Shown piece by piece: positions 1 to 6,089 of a stretch of DNA of 6,119 nt. Positions within the stretch are counted from its first letter, which is position 1. Each line of letters starts with the position of its first letter. The notes beneath the pieces are model-generated. The model saw only the letters and a program-made list of their open reading frames with translations, did no database searches and was not told the origin of the DNA. Both the position numbers and the translations under genes were made by a program. This stretch comes from Caryophanales bacterium UBA2253 (lineage in GTDB: Bacteria > Bacillota_I > Bacilli_A > ML615J-28 > CAG-698), in contig DDXT01000027.1 of assembly GCA_002347755.1 (NCBI GenBank), forward strand, positions 1 through 6,119, read 5' to 3'.

Positions 1-26
1 AGCTGTGTTCAAGATAAGTGTTGATA
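1..26 (+). repeat. Left terminal inverted repeat of the IS
   Basis: Bases 1-26 (beginning AGCTGTGTTC) are the exact reverse complement of 1241-1266, 26 of 26. The match stops at position 27. The window starts at the first base of the repeat, so an outward extension cannot be excluded. Confidence 0.93.
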
Positions 27-30
27 GTAA

Positions 31-59
31 TTGAGTTTCATTGATATATTTGGTAGAAT
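31..59 (+). promoter_or_regulatory. Candidate promoter for the IS transposase
   Basis: A -35-like TTGAGT (31-36) is separated by 17 bp from TAGAAT (54-59), and a TG at 51-52 makes an extended -10. The predicted start is near base 66, the first base of the long inverted-repeat arm. TTGATA (21-26) with TATATT (45-50), 18 bp apart, is a second possibility that overlaps the terminal repeat. The call rests on motif match only. Confidence 0.5.
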
Positions 60-65
60 AGAGCA

Positions 66-185
66 GCCAAACAAGAATAAAGAGAAACCAGACACAATTT
101 ACATGTGTCCTTAAGCAACCAGCTTGGCCTCTTAATTCTTGTTTGGCGACGAAATTATGACCTTCAAGCTGGTTGCTTAAGGGCA
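66..185 (+). ncRNA. Structured leader with interleaved inverted repeats (candidate cis-regulatory RNA)
   Basis: Stem A pairs 66-84 with 129-147 (18 of 19 positions, mismatch at 79/134). Stem B pairs 109-126 with 165-182 (18 of 18) and can extend to 106-108/183-185 with one G-U pair. The arms occur in the order A, B, A', B', so the stems interlock as a pseudoknot or are alternatives to one another. A third hairpin pairs 91-96 with 104-109 (GACACA/TGTGTC) between the two 5' arms. The segment lies between the candidate promoter and the transposase ribosome binding site. The repeats are read directly from the sequence. A role as an RNA is inferred; they could instead be DNA sites bound by the transposase or a host protein. 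Confidence 0.55.
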
Positions 186-195
186 TTTTCTATTG

Positions 196-201
196 AAAGG
201 A
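196..201 (+). promoter_or_regulatory. Ribosome binding site of the transposase
   Basis: AAAGGA lies 10 nt before the ATG at 212. An in-frame TGA at 194-196 rules out an upstream start, so the site supports 212. The spacer ends with GCCAAAC (205-211), which can pair with GTTTGGC at 141-147 in the leader. Confidence 0.7.
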
Positions 202-211
202 CCTGCCAAAC

Positions 212-1258
212 ATGAGCCGAGAAGCCACCACTGGAACTCTACTGCCAATCATCAACGCATTATGTGCGGATGAATACAATGATCTACTAAAGACAATGAA
301 TCAAAATCAAAAAGCGATCAATGAAGCCGCTGACGCGCTTCATAAGATCCTGTTTCGTGAGCGGAAAAGATCTGAACAGATCGTGAAATATGGAAGAAGC
401 GCAAAAGGAAGACAACGGTATATGAATTTGGAAAGCGGAAAGACATTTTCCGCTTCAGACCAATCGATTGTACGGTATACAAAGAAGACATATGCCCAGT
501 GGCACTCCTATATCAAATTCATGCTATATGGACTTTCGCTCAGGGAGATTGCATTCGAAGTGGGGATCTCAGTCACAACAGCGTTCAACTGGCGACATAA
601 GATTCTATCAGCAATGAGAGAATATCAGGAAGAACAGCCGTTAAGCGGGGAAATACAGATAGATGAGACCTACTTTCTCTTGAATATGAAAGGTCCATGG
701 AAGAAAAAGCAAATGCCCAGGAAGGCGAAGAAACGAGGAACCAGAGCAGTACAAAGAGGCGTCAGCAACGAGTACGTGTGTGTATTGGTTGGCCTTGATG
801 AAACAGACCATGTATTGAGCAAAATTGTTGGCCAGGGGAATCCGTTGGGAGAAAGAATGCAGGAAGCATTGACAGGACGAGTCAAGCCGGAAAGTCTGAT
901 TGTCTCCGATAGCAGGTCCGCATATCGGGAGATCTCATCCAAGTTGAAATGCGAACTGATTCAAATCCCTACGGGGCATCACGGCGAAGGACTGTACAAT
1001 CTTGGCTCCATCAATCAATATCACAGTGAGTTGAAGAATTGGTATTCGAGATTCAAGGGCGTATCCACCAAGCATTTGGAAGGTTATCTTGTCTGGTTCC
1101 GCTTTTTGAAACTTCTTCAGTATCAAATGGAATATGAGCAAAGACCAAATGAACTACTAAACTACGCAATATCCAACAAGGTATCAATCAAAAATCAAGA
1201 TATCTGTCGAAAGCCATTCCTAATTGATATCTTCAAACCTTATCAACACTTATCTTGA
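212..1258 (+). CDS. IS1595-family transposase (ISXO2-like DDE domain)
   Basis: This 348-residue protein catalyses excision and insertion of the surrounding element. Residues about 100-135 look like a helix-turn-helix (LSLREIAFEVGISVTTAFNW). The catalytic domain begins with IQIDETYF (D151), followed by VSDSRSAY (D233) and INQYHSELK (N268 and K275). Spacings D151-D233-N268 and N268-x6-K275 fit the DD(N/E)K arrangement of the family, and the following FKGVSTKHLEGYLVWF is a family signature. IS1595 transposases usually have an N-terminal four-cysteine zinc ribbon. The corresponding region (about 55-82, ending RQRY...SGKTFSA) keeps the shape but has no cysteines. The gene is full length with no frameshift, and its stop lies in the right terminal repeat. 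It is convergent with holA. The family call is firm; the exact subgroup and activity are inferred. Confidence 0.93.
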   Translation: MSREATTGTLLPIINALCADEYNDLLKTMNQNQKAINEAADALHKILFRERKRSEQIVKYGRSAKGRQRYMNLESGKTFSASDQSIVRYTKKTYAQWHSYIKFMLYGLSLREIAFEVGISVTTAFNWRHKILSAMREYQEEQPLSGEIQIDETYFLLNMKGPWKKKQMPRKAKKRGTRAVQRGVSNEYVCVLVGLDETDHVLSKIVGQGNPLGERMQEALTGRVKPESLIVSDSRSAYREISSKLKCELIQIPTGHHGEGLYNLGSINQYHSELKNWYSRFKGVSTKHLEGYLVWFRFLKLLQYQMEYEQRPNELLNYAISNKVSIKNQDICRKPFLIDIFKPYQHLS

Positions 1259-1266
1259 ACACAGCT
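1241..1266 (-). repeat. Right terminal inverted repeat of the IS
   Basis: This is the perfect partner of 1-26. The transposase TGA stop (1256-1258) and its last few codons lie inside the repeat, so the coding sequence runs into the element's end. Confidence 0.93.
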
Positions 1267-1276
1267 TTATGATTAA

Positions 1277-1296
1277 AAGCGCTCTTTCAAGCGCTT
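1277..1296 (-). terminator. Intrinsic terminator of holA
   Basis: On the - strand a perfect 7-bp stem (AAGCGCT/AGCGCTT, arms 1290-1296 and 1277-1283) encloses a 6-nt loop and runs into a short TTTTAAT tract. The holA TAA stop (1295-1297) overlaps the stem. The T-run is short, so termination may be incomplete. The IS begins about 10 bases beyond the stem. Read on the + strand the hairpin is not followed by a T-run, so it should stop transcripts leaving the IS less well. Confidence 0.7.
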
Positions 1297-2251
1297 AAAT
1301 TTCAAACAGGAAAAATTCGAATCCGGTTTTCGGATCAATCAATCCGCTTTTGATCTTATAGTCCAGTTCTCCAAGTTTCAAAACATAAGATTCGGCGGTT
1401 TTCAGATCCAATCCCCGCGCATACTTGACCAAATAGAAAGCTTTCCCGGGCGAAACCCCCATGGAAGCGGCGATGTCCGCTTGTTTGTATCCGGATTTGA
1501 GCATCAGGATGACGATCAAAATTTCGCGCATGCTTTTGGCGACCAAACCGAACAGGAAGTTTACGTCATTCCCCAGTTTGGTCAAATCGCGATACAGGTT
1601 GATGATCTTTTCCCGGTTATGCTCGATGATGGCATTGGAAAGCGCAAAAACGTCATTTTGAATTTCTTTCACCACGACTTTGTTGATGATGCTGCTGGTG
1701 ATCAAACCTTTTTCGCCAACATAGGCCACCAATTTATCCAGCTCGTTCTTCGCGTTCATCATGTTTTTTCCGACTGCATTGTAAAAGGCTCGAACGGCGT
1801 CTTCATCAATTTCAACATCCAGGGACTCACACTGTCTTTTGAGCCATCCGTAAAACTCGATCTCGGTCAATTCCTTGTTGTCGCTGACATTGGCGACTTT
1901 TTTTAATTTCTTCACAATTTCCAGACGTTCGTCCAGTTTTACATTGACCGCATTGATGATCAGGATCGTTGAATCCATCGGTTTATTCAGATAATTTAGG
2001 AACTCTTGCGTTTCCTGGTCGGTCAGACCTTTTTCTGAAGAAAGAAACTTCGGGTTTTTGACGATCATGACTTTTTCTTCGGTCATGAACGGCGGAGTAA
2101 GGGCATCGTGGATCACTTTTCCCAAACTTACTTCGTCAAGATCGTAAGTCATTACACTATATTCGTCGACTTCGGCTTCTTTGACGATTCCGCGTATTTT
2201 TTGGTTGATCCGGTATTTTTCGTCACCGGTGTAAAGATATATCATTCCCAT
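1295..2251 (-). CDS. holA: DNA polymerase III subunit delta
   Basis: HolA (YqeN in Bacillus) is the delta subunit of the clamp loader, which opens the DnaN sliding clamp and loads it on primed DNA during replication. The 318-residue length is near the family norm. The N-terminus (IYLYTGDEKYRINQKI, about 4-19) matches the family opening, as does VMIVKNPKFL (61-70). The middle is a helical domain. The C-terminal collar region has GNDVNFLFGLVAKSMREIL (about 227-245) and ends with the typical ELDYKIKSGLIDP...FEFFLFEI (295-318). The ATG at 2251 is preferred over that at 2245 because GAGG (2265-2268) is already about 13 nt upstream. That site overlaps the TGA of the preceding zinc-ribbon gene, and the gap between the genes is only 15 bp, so the two are probably cotranscribed and perhaps translationally coupled. 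Adjacency to comEC is common in Bacillota. Confidence 0.95.
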   Translation of the reverse strand: MGMIYLYTGDEKYRINQKIRGIVKEAEVDEYSVMTYDLDEVSLGKVIHDALTPPFMTEEKVMIVKNPKFLSSEKGLTDQETQEFLNYLNKPMDSTILIINAVNVKLDERLEIVKKLKKVANVSDNKELTEIEFYGWLKRQCESLDVEIDEDAVRAFYNAVGKNMMNAKNELDKLVAYVGEKGLITSSIINKVVVKEIQNDVFALSNAIIEHNREKIINLYRDLTKLGNDVNFLFGLVAKSMREILIVILMLKSGYKQADIAASMGVSPGKAFYLVKYARGLDLKTAESYVLKLGELDYKIKSGLIDPKTGFEFFLFEI

Positions 2252-2266
2252 ATTGTTTTGTTTTCC

Positions 2267-3106
2267 TCATTTCGATTGATATACGTCATATATTACGATC
2301 CGGTTTTGGGTATCATCAAAAAAGACCAAAACAAAATCATATTCTTCCAGATAAATGCTGAAGTCGGCAGGATTCGTGAAAGCCGACCGGGTCCGGTCAT
2401 AAAACAGATAATGGCCTTCGTAATCCAGAAGGAGGTTGAAATTGTCATCCAAAAAAGCCTCTAACTCCGGATCAAGCGGAAAATGGTTCCACCGCGAATC
2501 TTCGGCGATGGCATTTAAAAAGGACGCGGACTGAATGTCGTTTAATTCATATTGAAATTCCCGTTTCGGGAGTTCTTCGAACGTGCCATACATGGGAGAC
2601 GAAACATGGGAATAATCGGGGGAAAGGTTAGGGAGGTCAATGTTCAGTTCCGCCGAATAAACTTCATCGGCGGATTGGGAAATCTGGCGATCCAAAAACG
2701 CCTGGCGCAGCGAAAACCCAGCGATGATCATGCCCAGGATCCCGCAGACCGCCGCAGCGATGAGTTTGTTTTGAAATCCTTTTTTGAAAGTTGAAACCGC
2801 CAAAATAATGGCCACGGCTCCAAACAGCATCGCCAAACTCGGAAAATAAAAGCCGCTGAAGAAACATCCGAAAACCAGCGAAAGGATCCCATATAACAAA
2901 GCCGATCCGGCTCGTTTTCGATAATTGGCCAAAGCTTGCATGCTTTCGGGAGTTTGGATGTTTTCATCCAAAAATTCCGGGGTGGCCATTTTTACTTCTT
3001 CAGCCGTCGTTTTAGGTTCGTTTGAACCCCCTTCCAGCGCTTTTCCGCAGTACGGGCAGAACAAAGAACCGTCTTGAATCTCTTTTTCACAGTATTCGCA
3101 TTTCAA
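2267..3106 (-). CDS. Zinc-ribbon membrane protein of unknown function
   Basis: I do not recognise a named family. Counting from the TTG start (279 residues), the protein opens with a zinc ribbon, CEYC and CPYC (C3, C6, C17, C20). An acidic, Pro/Thr-rich linker follows (about 26-60). Three hydrophobic segments at about 68-88, 90-108 and 114-133 are probable membrane helices. The rest, about 137-279, is a hydrophilic, acidic, aromatic-rich domain of unknown fold. With an odd number of helices and a cytoplasmic ribbon, that domain should lie outside the membrane (inferred). A GTG at 3115 would add three residues, but AAGGTG (3113-3118) is better read as the ribosome binding site, 6 nt before the TTG at 3106; this gives MKCEYC, a usual beginning for such proteins. 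The gene has its own promoter and leads into holA, but no replication or uptake role can be deduced. Confidence 0.85.
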   Translation of the reverse strand: MKCEYCEKEIQDGSLFCPYCGKALEGGSNEPKTTAEEVKMATPEFLDENIQTPESMQALANYRKRAGSALLYGILSLVFGCFFSGFYFPSLAMLFGAVAIILAVSTFKKGFQNKLIAAAVCGILGMIIAGFSLRQAFLDRQISQSADEVYSAELNIDLPNLSPDYSHVSSPMYGTFEELPKREFQYELNDIQSASFLNAIAEDSRWNHFPLDPELEAFLDDNFNLLLDYEGHYLFYDRTRSAFTNPADFSIYLEEYDFVLVFFDDTQNRIVIYDVYQSK

Positions 3107-3112
3107 GTTTTT

Positions 3113-3118
3113 CACCTT
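3113..3118 (-). promoter_or_regulatory. Ribosome binding site that sets the zinc-ribbon gene start
   Basis: On the - strand AAGGTG lies 6 nt before TTG at 3106-3104. The GTG inside it (3115-3113) is in frame and open, but has only a weak purine run upstream. The TTG start is therefore favoured. Confidence 0.6.
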
Positions 3119-3132
3119 ATTTCTATGTTTTT

Positions 3133-3161
3133 ATGATAAGGCATTAACCCCCGATTGTCAA
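3133..3161 (-). promoter_or_regulatory. Sigma-A type promoter for the zinc-ribbon gene and holA
   Basis: On the - strand a consensus TTGACA (3156-3161) is 17 bp from TATCAT (3133-3138), one base off the -10 consensus. Transcription would start near 3126, leaving a very short leader before the ribosome binding site at 3118. The site lies in the gap after comEC and would give holA an output independent of the competence genes. No convincing terminator follows comEC, so some readthrough is also possible. Confidence 0.78.
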
Positions 3162-3224
3162 GAAGTTTGTCATTTCCCTAAGGAAAATCCCGGATCTTTT
3201 TTGACGTCTCAATGCCTTTCGTTT

Positions 3225-5396
3225 TTATTTTTTCATGGTTTCGAACCAGTGTTTTTTTAAAAATTCCCGGTATTTTATCGAATGATCAACATCAGTCCGA
3301 TAGACTTTTATTCCGAGATCATGCAGATCGGATATGACCACCGGACTCGGAAATCCGAACGACTTCACTTGTCCGGTCTGAATGATCGCATAAGCGGGAG
3401 CCACCGAAGCCAGAAAGCCGGGGTCGCTGGAAGTAGCGCTGCCGTGATGACCGATTTTAATGACGTCCGCTTGCAATCCAAGTTTTTGGATCCGGCTTTC
3501 AATGCTGCGGTCGGCATCCCCCATGAACAGAAAACGAAGATCACCAATCTTGGAATAAATCACCAGGCTGTCGTTATTGGCATTGGGATAATCCCGGTCC
3601 GGATGAAGAATTTGCAGTTCGATCTTTCCGCACACCAAGACATCGCCGCTTCGAACCGGAAGGTCAGCCATGTTTCGAAACCCGCTGTCATCCCAATATC
3701 CGGTCACCAGATGCGTCACTCGGAATTCGCTAAGGATCAACCCGGCTTCGCCGTTGTGATCGTCGTGGTTATGTGTCAAAATGAGATAATCGAGTTTGCG
3801 GATCCCCTTTCGCTTCAAATATCCGGTAACTTCTTCGCTACGGCCGTTTCCGGTATCGATCAGCGCCGTGCATTCGGGAAAAGAATCGCGGATGAGGATC
3901 GCATCGCCTTGATTGAGATCCAAAAAAACGACTTCCGTTCCCCAACTGAAAGCGGCTACGTTTCCCGCCACGGCCAAAAACCCCGTCAAAAGCGTAATCA
4001 GGACGGTGCGGACTTTGGGGGTTCGCCAGTTCAGCGCCGCCGCCAGCACCAATCCATAAAACAGCACGGAAGCGAAAACCGAAAATTGCGGAAACCGCAC
4101 CATGATCACAAAATGATTTGCAAAGAAAATGGTCAGCGCTTGAAAAGCGATGATGATTTTATCAAAAACCAAGCCGAGAATCGGAAAAAGCAGGACCAGC
4201 ATCGACAGCGGGAGAATCACGGTTTCAAAGATAAAAATGTAGAGCACGTTGGAAAAAGGAGATAGCAGATTGATCTCGTTACTGAGATTGACGACGATCG
4301 GAAAAGTCATGATCATGCAAGCCGTTGAGGTCCCCAAGACTTTCAAAGGCGAAGACAGTTTATTCAAAAGCGGTCCGATCATGATTACGGTCCCCGTGGC
4401 TACAAAACTAAGGATGAACCCCGCATGGTACATGTAATAAGGATTGATGATGATCAAGCCTAAAAACACCAAAGATAAAACATCCAGAGCTGACAATCGC
4501 ATTTTGGCTTTTTGGTTGGCAAAAGCCAAACCCCACATCAAAGCCGATCGAACGACCGAAGGGGCAAAATCCGTCACCATCATATAGGCAACCAAAAAGA
4601 CCACGATCACGCCCAGAATCGTTTTCTCTTTCATCCCGAAATACTCCATGGTCTTTTGGATCATCCCCAAGAAGAGAGTGATGTGCAGCCCCGAGACCGC
4701 GAACAAATGCATGATGCCGTTATCTTTGATCGCGGAAACAAATTCTTCCCCAAACCCGTCATCATCTCCCAAAATCGAAGCTTTGAGAAAAGCCGCGGAC
4801 TGAGGAGAAAAATTTTTTTCAATATACTTTAAAAGCATGACCCGCAGCAACCCCATCCCCAGTCCTTCTTTGATCACGGTGATCTTCTTACTGCTGATCG
4901 AAGCCACAATTTTTTGGTGCTTCAAGTATTCTTGGTAATCGAAACCGCCTTCGATCCTTACGCCATAGGCCTGACGGGGTTCTCCGGAAACAAAAATGGT
5001 GTCTCCGATCGAGACTGGTACCAACTCCCGATCAAAAACGATCACGAAACGGCAACCGTCCCGAATGGTTATTTTTTGATAGTCATCTTTGGATTCAATC
5101 TTTGTGACCCTTCCCGTGGCTTCGGATCGCTCCGAAGGCGAATACAGTCCCTGGAAAACCAAAAAAACCGCGGTAACCCCCAGCGCCGCGATCAAGGCTG
5201 CCCAAAAAACGACCCTCCCTTTTTTCCAAAGAAACAAGCCCAATCCGGCCCCCAAGAAAAAAAGTTCTTGGTGATCCAAAAATAATAACCAGCATACCAA
5301 AAAAAGGGCCGCCAAAAACCAGTTGTTCAGAAGCTGTTCATAGACGGATGAATGCTTTAATCTGTTCAAACAGTTTTTCGGAAATTCCTTCAACAT
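3225..5396 (-). CDS. comEC: DNA internalization competence protein ComEC/Rec2
   Basis: ComEC is the polytopic membrane channel that takes single-stranded DNA into the cytoplasm during natural transformation. At 723 residues it is near normal length. It has N-terminal membrane segments (about 25-83), an OB-like soluble domain (about 90-175), and the competence domain with HLFAVSGLH (230-238) and PSVVRSALM (279-287) among many membrane helices up to about 485. A C-terminal metallo-beta-lactamase-type domain follows: DLNQGDA (493-499), the metal motif THNHDDH (H542, H544, D546, H547), NNDSLV (607-612), FMGDA (624-628) and GHHGS (649-653). This domain has been proposed to be a nuclease in other ComECs. 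The usual YGHP motif is changed to FGFP (680-683). The ATG at 5396 is supported by GGAGGA 8 nt upstream inside comEA, giving a 59-bp overlap. No comEB lies between them. Confidence 0.96.
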   Translation of the reverse strand: MLKEFPKNCLNRLKHSSVYEQLLNNWFLAALFLVCWLLFLDHQELFFLGAGLGLFLWKKGRVVFWAALIAALGVTAVFLVFQGLYSPSERSEATGRVTKIESKDDYQKITIRDGCRFVIVFDRELVPVSIGDTIFVSGEPRQAYGVRIEGGFDYQEYLKHQKIVASISSKKITVIKEGLGMGLLRVMLLKYIEKNFSPQSAAFLKASILGDDDGFGEEFVSAIKDNGIMHLFAVSGLHITLFLGMIQKTMEYFGMKEKTILGVIVVFLVAYMMVTDFAPSVVRSALMWGLAFANQKAKMRLSALDVLSLVFLGLIIINPYYMYHAGFILSFVATGTVIMIGPLLNKLSSPLKVLGTSTACMIMTFPIVVNLSNEINLLSPFSNVLYIFIFETVILPLSMLVLLFPILGLVFDKIIIAFQALTIFFANHFVIMVRFPQFSVFASVLFYGLVLAAALNWRTPKVRTVLITLLTGFLAVAGNVAAFSWGTEVVFLDLNQGDAILIRDSFPECTALIDTGNGRSEEVTGYLKRKGIRKLDYLILTHNHDDHNGEAGLILSEFRVTHLVTGYWDDSGFRNMADLPVRSGDVLVCGKIELQILHPDRDYPNANNDSLVIYSKIGDLRFLFMGDADRSIESRIQKLGLQADVIKIGHHGSATSSDPGFLASVAPAYAIIQTGQVKSFGFPSPVVISDLHDLGIKVYRTDVDHSIKYREFLKKHWFETMKK

Positions 5397-5862
5397 TCTT
5401 CAGTTCCTCCAGCGATGAAAACGATCCGTGGAGATTGCGATAATCAATGATCGACCGGGCTTTGACCTCGCCGATCCCGGAAATGGACATCAGTTCATCC
5501 AAGGAGCCGTTGTTGATCGAGATTTTCGAATATTCCGCTCCGCCGTTCTTTCCGGGGACATAGATGACCATCCCGTCGGTGATCCGGCTTGCCAGATTCA
5601 GATTGTCGGTATCGGCTTCCATGGTCAGTCCCCCCGCCAGAATGATGGCATCGTTGACCCGAGCATCGCTTCCCAAAAAATATAAACCCGGCTTTTTTAC
5701 TTCGCCTTTAACTTCCACGATCCAATTGCTTTCTAAAAAGGGTTCTTCTTCGATGTCAATATCCTCTCTCCCGTCCTCCGTTTTATTTCCGAAAACGAAT
5801 CCCAATCCAATCAAAACCACTACAACAACTCCAATTATGATTTTTTTCGTTCGCTTGTTCAA
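5338..5862 (-). CDS. comEA: Competence protein ComEA, DNA receptor
   Basis: ComEA is a membrane-anchored receptor that binds double-stranded DNA outside the cell and passes it to ComEC. The 174-residue protein has a basic N-terminus and one membrane anchor (about 8-25), then an acidic spacer (27-45). An SLBB-type domain follows (about 48-104: VEVKGEVKKPGLY, AGGLT, DGMVIYVPG). The C-terminal tandem helix-hairpin-helix DNA-binding domain (about 113-174) has ISINNGSLDELMSISGIG and KARSIIDYR, then VEGISEKL as the second hairpin. The family usually has INTA where this protein has INNG, a mild change. The start is TTG at 5862, with GGAGGT 6 nt upstream and no suitable ATG nearby. The gene overlaps comEC by 59 bp, so the two should be expressed together. 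Confidence 0.94.
   Translation of the reverse strand: MNKRTKKIIIGVVVVVLIGLGFVFGNKTEDGREDIDIEEEPFLESNWIVEVKGEVKKPGLYFLGSDARVNDAIILAGGLTMEADTDNLNLASRITDGMVIYVPGKNGGAEYSKISINNGSLDELMSISGIGEVKARSIIDYRNLHGSFSSLEELKNVEGISEKLFEQIKAFIRL
5405..5410 (-). promoter_or_regulatory. Ribosome binding site of comEC inside comEA
   Basis: GGAGGA on the - strand is 8 nt before the comEC ATG at 5396. It lies within the helix-hairpin-helix coding part of comEA and decides in favour of a long overlap over a later start. An ATG overlapping the comEA stop (ATGA near 5339) is in a different frame and quickly meets a stop. Confidence 0.8.
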
Positions 5863-5868
5863 GGTCCC

Positions 5869-5874
5869 ACCTCC
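5869..5874 (-). promoter_or_regulatory. Ribosome binding site of comEA
   Basis: On the - strand GGAGGT lies 6 nt before TTG at 5862-5860. This strong site supports a non-ATG start for comEA. Confidence 0.8.
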
Positions 5875-5946
5875 GAAAATATATTACCCAAAAAGAAGAA
5901 ATTTCCGTTTTTATCGAATTTTCTCCTTTTCTAAATATTAAGTTAG

Positions 5947-5955
5947 TGTTATAAT
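5947..5955 (+). promoter_or_regulatory. Extended -10 promoter pointing away from comEA
   Basis: TGTTATAAT on the + strand is a perfect extended -10, without a good -35. A GAGGTGAT (5973-5980) ribosome-binding-like sequence follows about 20 bases later. Together they suggest a divergent transcript running out of the window. No clear start codon follows within the usual distance. Confidence 0.4.
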
Positions 5956-5976
5956 GACTTTGGAAAAATAGAGAGG

Positions 5977-5996
5977 TGATTAACTATTATTAATCA
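5977..5996. promoter_or_regulatory. Operator-like dyad in the comEA upstream region
   Basis: TGATTAA-N6-TTAATCA is a perfect 7-bp inverted repeat, with half-site centres about 13 bp apart. It lies just downstream of both candidate promoters (comEA on -, extended -10 on +) and overlaps the GAGGTGAT sequence. It could be a repressor site, or a small RNA hairpin masking that sequence. AT-rich context lowers confidence. Confidence 0.35.
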
Positions 5997-6014
5997 AGAA
6001 GTATTTTTGCATAC

Positions 6015-6043
6015 ATGATAATGGTATGACAAAAAACCCTCAA
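6015..6043 (-). promoter_or_regulatory. Candidate promoter for comEA-comEC
   Basis: On the - strand TTGAGG (6038-6043) is 17 bp from TATCAT (6015-6020). It would give a leader of roughly 145 nt before comEA, crossing the dyad at 5977-5996. The -35 is imperfect and the region is AT-rich, so chance matches are likely. Confidence 0.35.
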
Positions 6044-6089
6044 GATCTGAATTTTTTTAAGGGAGAATTGATGCGAAATTAAGTTTTCC

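Larger units (their letters stand above)
1..1266 (+). mobile_element. IS1595-family insertion sequence
   Basis: The element is bounded by perfect 26-bp terminal inverted repeats (1-26 and 1241-1266) and carries a single intact transposase gene between them. The transposase has the ISXO2-like DDE domain that defines the IS1595 family. The element lies immediately beyond the holA terminator, convergent with holA, and interrupts no gene visible here. IS1595 elements usually make an 8-bp target duplication; the right-hand copy would be TTATGATT (1267-1274), but the left flank is outside the window, so this cannot be confirmed. Because base 1 is already inside the repeat, the true left end could lie a few bases further out. 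Intact repeats and reading frame suggest a recent, possibly active insertion. Confidence 0.9.

Noticed and set aside
66..185. CRISPR-like or tandem repeats in the leader
   Set aside because: The repeats are inverted pairs, each present once, without regular spacing.
1481..1906. Open + strand frame opposite holA
   Set aside because: It is a shadow of holA. The - strand protein matches the delta subunit along its whole length.
3171..3200. Hairpins after comEC (TTTCC/GGAAA and ATCC/GGAT) as a comEC terminator
   Set aside because: The stems are only 4-5 bp and no T-run follows in the comEC direction.
3282..4265. Long + strand open frame (327 codons) opposite comEC
   Set aside because: It lies entirely antisense to the well-supported MBL and membrane domains of ComEC. 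Its composition is low-complexity (His, Gln and Arg rich), with no recognisable domain.
6026..6082. Small + strand frame beginning MTKNPQDLN
   Set aside because: It has only 18 codons, no ribosome binding site and no recognised family, and it lies in an AT-rich intergenic region. It is noted only as part of the divergent-transcript question.
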